Positions 19,643-21,633 of a stretch of DNA of 21,633 nucleotides are shown here, piece after piece. The notes under the pieces were generated by a model. The model was not told the origin of the DNA. It ran no database searches and worked only from the letters and a program-made list of their open reading frames with translations. The DNA is from Byssothecium circinans (taxonomy: Eukaryota > Ascomycota > Dothideomycetes > Pleosporales > Massarinaceae), in assembly GCA_010015675.1 (NCBI GenBank), contig ML976980.1, positions 240,318 through 261,950 of the forward strand, read 5' to 3'. Position numbers and translations under genes: made by a program. Within the stretch, counting starts at the first letter, position 1. Every line of letters begins with the position of its first letter.

Positions 19643-21349
19643 ATGCTACAACAACGTCGGTCTGAAGCACTCTAACACGAAGGTAGACTTTAGCTTGCCC
19701 TTGCTGCATACAATAGAGGCCAATTTCCAAGCCTCTAACGCGCTGCTGAAGCCTTTAACGTTAAGGACCGAGTCCTCAACGAACGCGCCAAAGGAATACC
19801 TTTTCGAGCAGAAACAGTTCCGAACTGTTCAAAACTATCCCCAACCGAGTACAAGATGATTGTTGAATACATCCTCGACCTCAATTCGCGAGGATTCGCG
19901 CCTACGCTGGGCGAAGTGTCGGATATGGCGAATAAACTACTAGCTGAGCGGGGTAAAGAGAGGGTAAGCAAGAACTAGGCAGAACGGTTCGTGAACCGTT
20001 TAGAACAGTTACGAACTGTCTAGAACCGTGCGAAGGATCGTTAGAGAGCTTTACAGGAAGATCCTAAGGTGGTCAGTGGGTAGTTTAAGCTTATAGAGGA
20101 CACCAAGATTAAGTACGGCATACACGATGACGATATGCACAACTTCGACGAGACTAGCTTTTAGATAGGCATTATTGGCTCTATGAAAGTGGTCACTGGC
20201 TTAGAGAGGCGAGCAAGGCCTACTATTATTTAACTAGGCGATAAAGAGTGGGTAACAGAAATCTAGAGTATACGTTTGAATAGTGAATACACCCTACTAT
20301 TTATTATATATAAAGGACGCGTCTATATCTCTTCGTGGTACTAGGAAGCCGATATACCACGCAATTGGAAGCTCTTAGTCTTAGAGAACGGATAGACAAC
20401 TAATAAGCTTAGTCTCGCGTAGTTGAAGCACTTTAATAAGCATACAAAGAATACAGTAGTAGGTGTATACCGGTTGCTGATTTTAGATGGCCACGAAAGC
20501 CACCTAAATCAGGATTTCAAGGATTATTGCAAGGATAACAAGATTATTACACTTTGTATGCCAGCGCACTCATCACACATCCTTTAGCCGCTTGATGTGG
20601 TATTATTCTCGCCGCTTAAGCGCAAGTACTCTAAGACCATTTAGAACTTAGCGCGCTAACACGTTTTTCACGTTAATAAGGAAGCGTTCCTACTAGCCTT
20701 TAAAGACGCGTTTTTGATCGTGTTTACGGTTAAGAACTGTTAAAAGGCCTTTAAGGCAACAGGGCTAGTCCCTCTAAACGCGCAGGTGGTACTTGATTAC
20801 TTTAATGTGCGTATACGCACCCTACCAGGATCCCTACCACTAGAGACGCCGTGGCAATCAAGAACTCTAAGTAATACACGCGAATTTGGCTCGTAGTTAA
20901 GGCTTATACAAGATTCTATTACTCGGTCACCACAAACAGCGCGCGGTGGGCTTTCGCAGCTTATCAAAGGCACTAAGTTAGTGCTGCAAGGTAGCGTACT
21001 TATAAAGGCGCGTATTAAAGAGCTTAAAAAGCAACTTGCAGCAGTAACTAAGCGAAAAACACGTAAGCGTAAGTATATTTAGAAGGGTAGCACTATAGAG
21101 TATAGTCCTACAGCAGACTAGATTAGTTCTAAACTATTAGGAACTATTTAGAACTATAAGAGGGCAAGGGTAGAAGGTAAATATAAAGTGTAATAACTAG
21201 GTATTCACTACTACGGCAACTACAGTAAGGCTAGGCATAACGTGAGAATATATTAAGTAGATAAAGAGGGTTCTTCTAAGTCAGAGGCTAGTACTTAGTT
21301 TATTATATCAAGTAGCGATGCGGATAATAACGATAATAAAGTTAAGTAA
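19643..21349 (+). pseudogene. Fot1-like DD35D transposase, best preserved frame
   Basis: ATG at 19643 to TAA at 21347-21349, 568 codons, constant phase. Order: psq-like helix-turn-helix around residues 25-50 (AAEAFNVKDRV), CENP-B-like DNA-binding region around 68-135 (NSRGFAPTLGEVSDMANKLL), DDE catalytic core with Asp169 (NFDETSF, 20147), Asp282 (LILDGHESH, 20486) and Asp318 (LQPLDVV, 20594), 35 residues between the last two, as in Fot1/Pot2 transposases. A CCHC knuckle-like motif is at residues 524-537, before an acidic Ser/Asp/Asn-rich tail. About two dozen in-frame TAG/TAA codons, nearly all at Gln or Trp sites, kill it. Transposases of this type cut at the inverted ends and insert at TA. 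The start was chosen because ATG is kept at the same place in four other copies (at 5187, 7912, 9305 and 19377). Confidence 0.92.
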
Positions 21350-21412
21350 GTTAGTGTTACTAAGGAATTGTAGGCAGTTTAGTAGTATAGGCGGTTTAGT
21401 AGTACTTTACGT
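21350..21412 (-). repeat. right terminal inverted repeat
   Basis: Exact 63-bp reverse complement of 19296-19358, but only a partial match to the nearer left end at 19562-19624. It includes the 17-bp tandem pair in TpA-converted form. Confidence 0.9.
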
Positions 21413-21414
21413 TA

Positions 21415-21633
21415 TATAAGATATAGTAATTAGCTTTCTAAGATATTTAATTTATTACTACTAGAGCTTAAGGAGTATATATATATTAAGGGCGTAAGAC
21501 CTTTAGAAGGAGTAGTAATAGGTACTAGCTTTAGTATTAGCTATTGTTAGAATATAAGAGTATATTTAATACTTATATTAATCTGCTCTTATTTCTATAT
21601 ATACTCCTTATTACCTAGTAGTTAAATACTATA
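21415..21633. other. unassigned AT-rich flank with a 14-bp inverted repeat
   Basis: No gene or known element recognised. AAGGAGTATATATA at 21470-21483 is exactly complementary to 21596-21609, enclosing about 140 bp, with no clear target duplication outside. It may be a small non-autonomous element or chance. The sequence continues off the window. Confidence 0.35.

Larger units (their letters stand above)
19562..21412 (+). mobile_element. Fot1/pogo-like transposon, least mutated copy, probably a hybrid
   Basis: 1851 bp from ACGTAAAGCACTACC to ACTTTACGT, flanked by TA at 19560-19561 and 21413-21414. Up to about 20950 it is GC-rich with many CpA and TpG, whereas after about 21060 it is as TpA-converted as the old copies. 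Left and right terminal repeats differ at well over ten of 63 positions, including G/C transversions, while the right one is identical to the inner complement of the 19296 end. The right half is therefore likely to come from the outer element by recombination. Confidence 0.93.

Noticed and set aside
19611..19859. Open plus-strand frame of 82 codons
   Set aside because: It opens with TTG inside the terminal repeat and is out of phase with the transposase, whose frame over the same bases carries the recognisable helix-turn-helix and continues into the catalytic core.
19735..19971. Open minus-strand frame of 78 codons similar to the one at 8977
   Set aside because: Antisense shadow of the DNA-binding region of the transposase at 19643-21349. 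Similarity to 8977-9213 reflects shared transposon sequence.
1..21633. CRISPR array, rRNA, tRNA or intact host gene
   Set aside because: No regularly spaced direct repeats, no cloverleaf or rRNA-like stretch, and no long open frame were seen on either strand.

Overview
This window reads as a transposon graveyard from a filamentous ascomycete (Pezizomycotina) genome. I see no intact host gene, tRNA or rRNA. The DNA is strongly AT-rich, TpA is everywhere, CpA and TpG are scarce, and recognisable protein frames run for kilobases with no net frameshift while being dotted with TAG/TAA codons where Gln or Trp would be expected. That is the signature of repeat-induced point mutation (RIP), and together with a Fot1/pogo-type DNA transposon and a chromodomain Ty3/gypsy retrotransposon it points to a fungus with active or past RIP. 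The species cannot be told from this window.

Layout. 1-482: fragment of a Fot1-like transposon (minus strand), running off the window. 484-730: unassigned, possibly an antisense coiled-coil frame. About 740-6133: an old, heavily mutated Ty3/gypsy element (here G1, plus strand: gag, protease, RT, RNase H), interrupted by a complete Fot1-like copy at 3463-5268 (minus) and bounded on the right by another complete copy at 6134-7993 (minus). 7996-8724: an island with little RIP signature and several hairpins. 8725-9386: truncated Fot1-like copy (minus). 9389-9831: unidentified degenerate sequence. 9834-19251: a complete Fot1-like copy (plus, 1851 bp once its insert is removed) split by a full-length 7562-bp chromodomain gypsy element (here G2, 10685-18246) with two 488-bp LTRs and a 5-bp target duplication CTTAG. 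19296-21412: a compound Fot1-like structure with two left ends and one right end, containing the best preserved transposase frame (19643-21349). 21415-21633: unassigned.

How the parts relate. The Fot1-like copies share terminal inverted repeats of about 63 bp, TA target duplications, and a roughly 568-codon transposase frame (psq-like and CENP-B-like DNA-binding regions, DD35D catalytic core, C-terminal CCHC knuckle). G2 keeps the usual gag, protease, RT, RNase H, integrase, chromodomain order. In addition it has, between pol and the 3' LTR on the opposite strand, a decayed frame with a Zn2Cys6-spaced cysteine array followed by a coiled coil. This is the most unusual item here. Relative ages by nesting: G1 is older than the copy inside it, the 9834 copy is older than G2, and the left part of the 19562 copy is the least mutated Fot1-like sequence.
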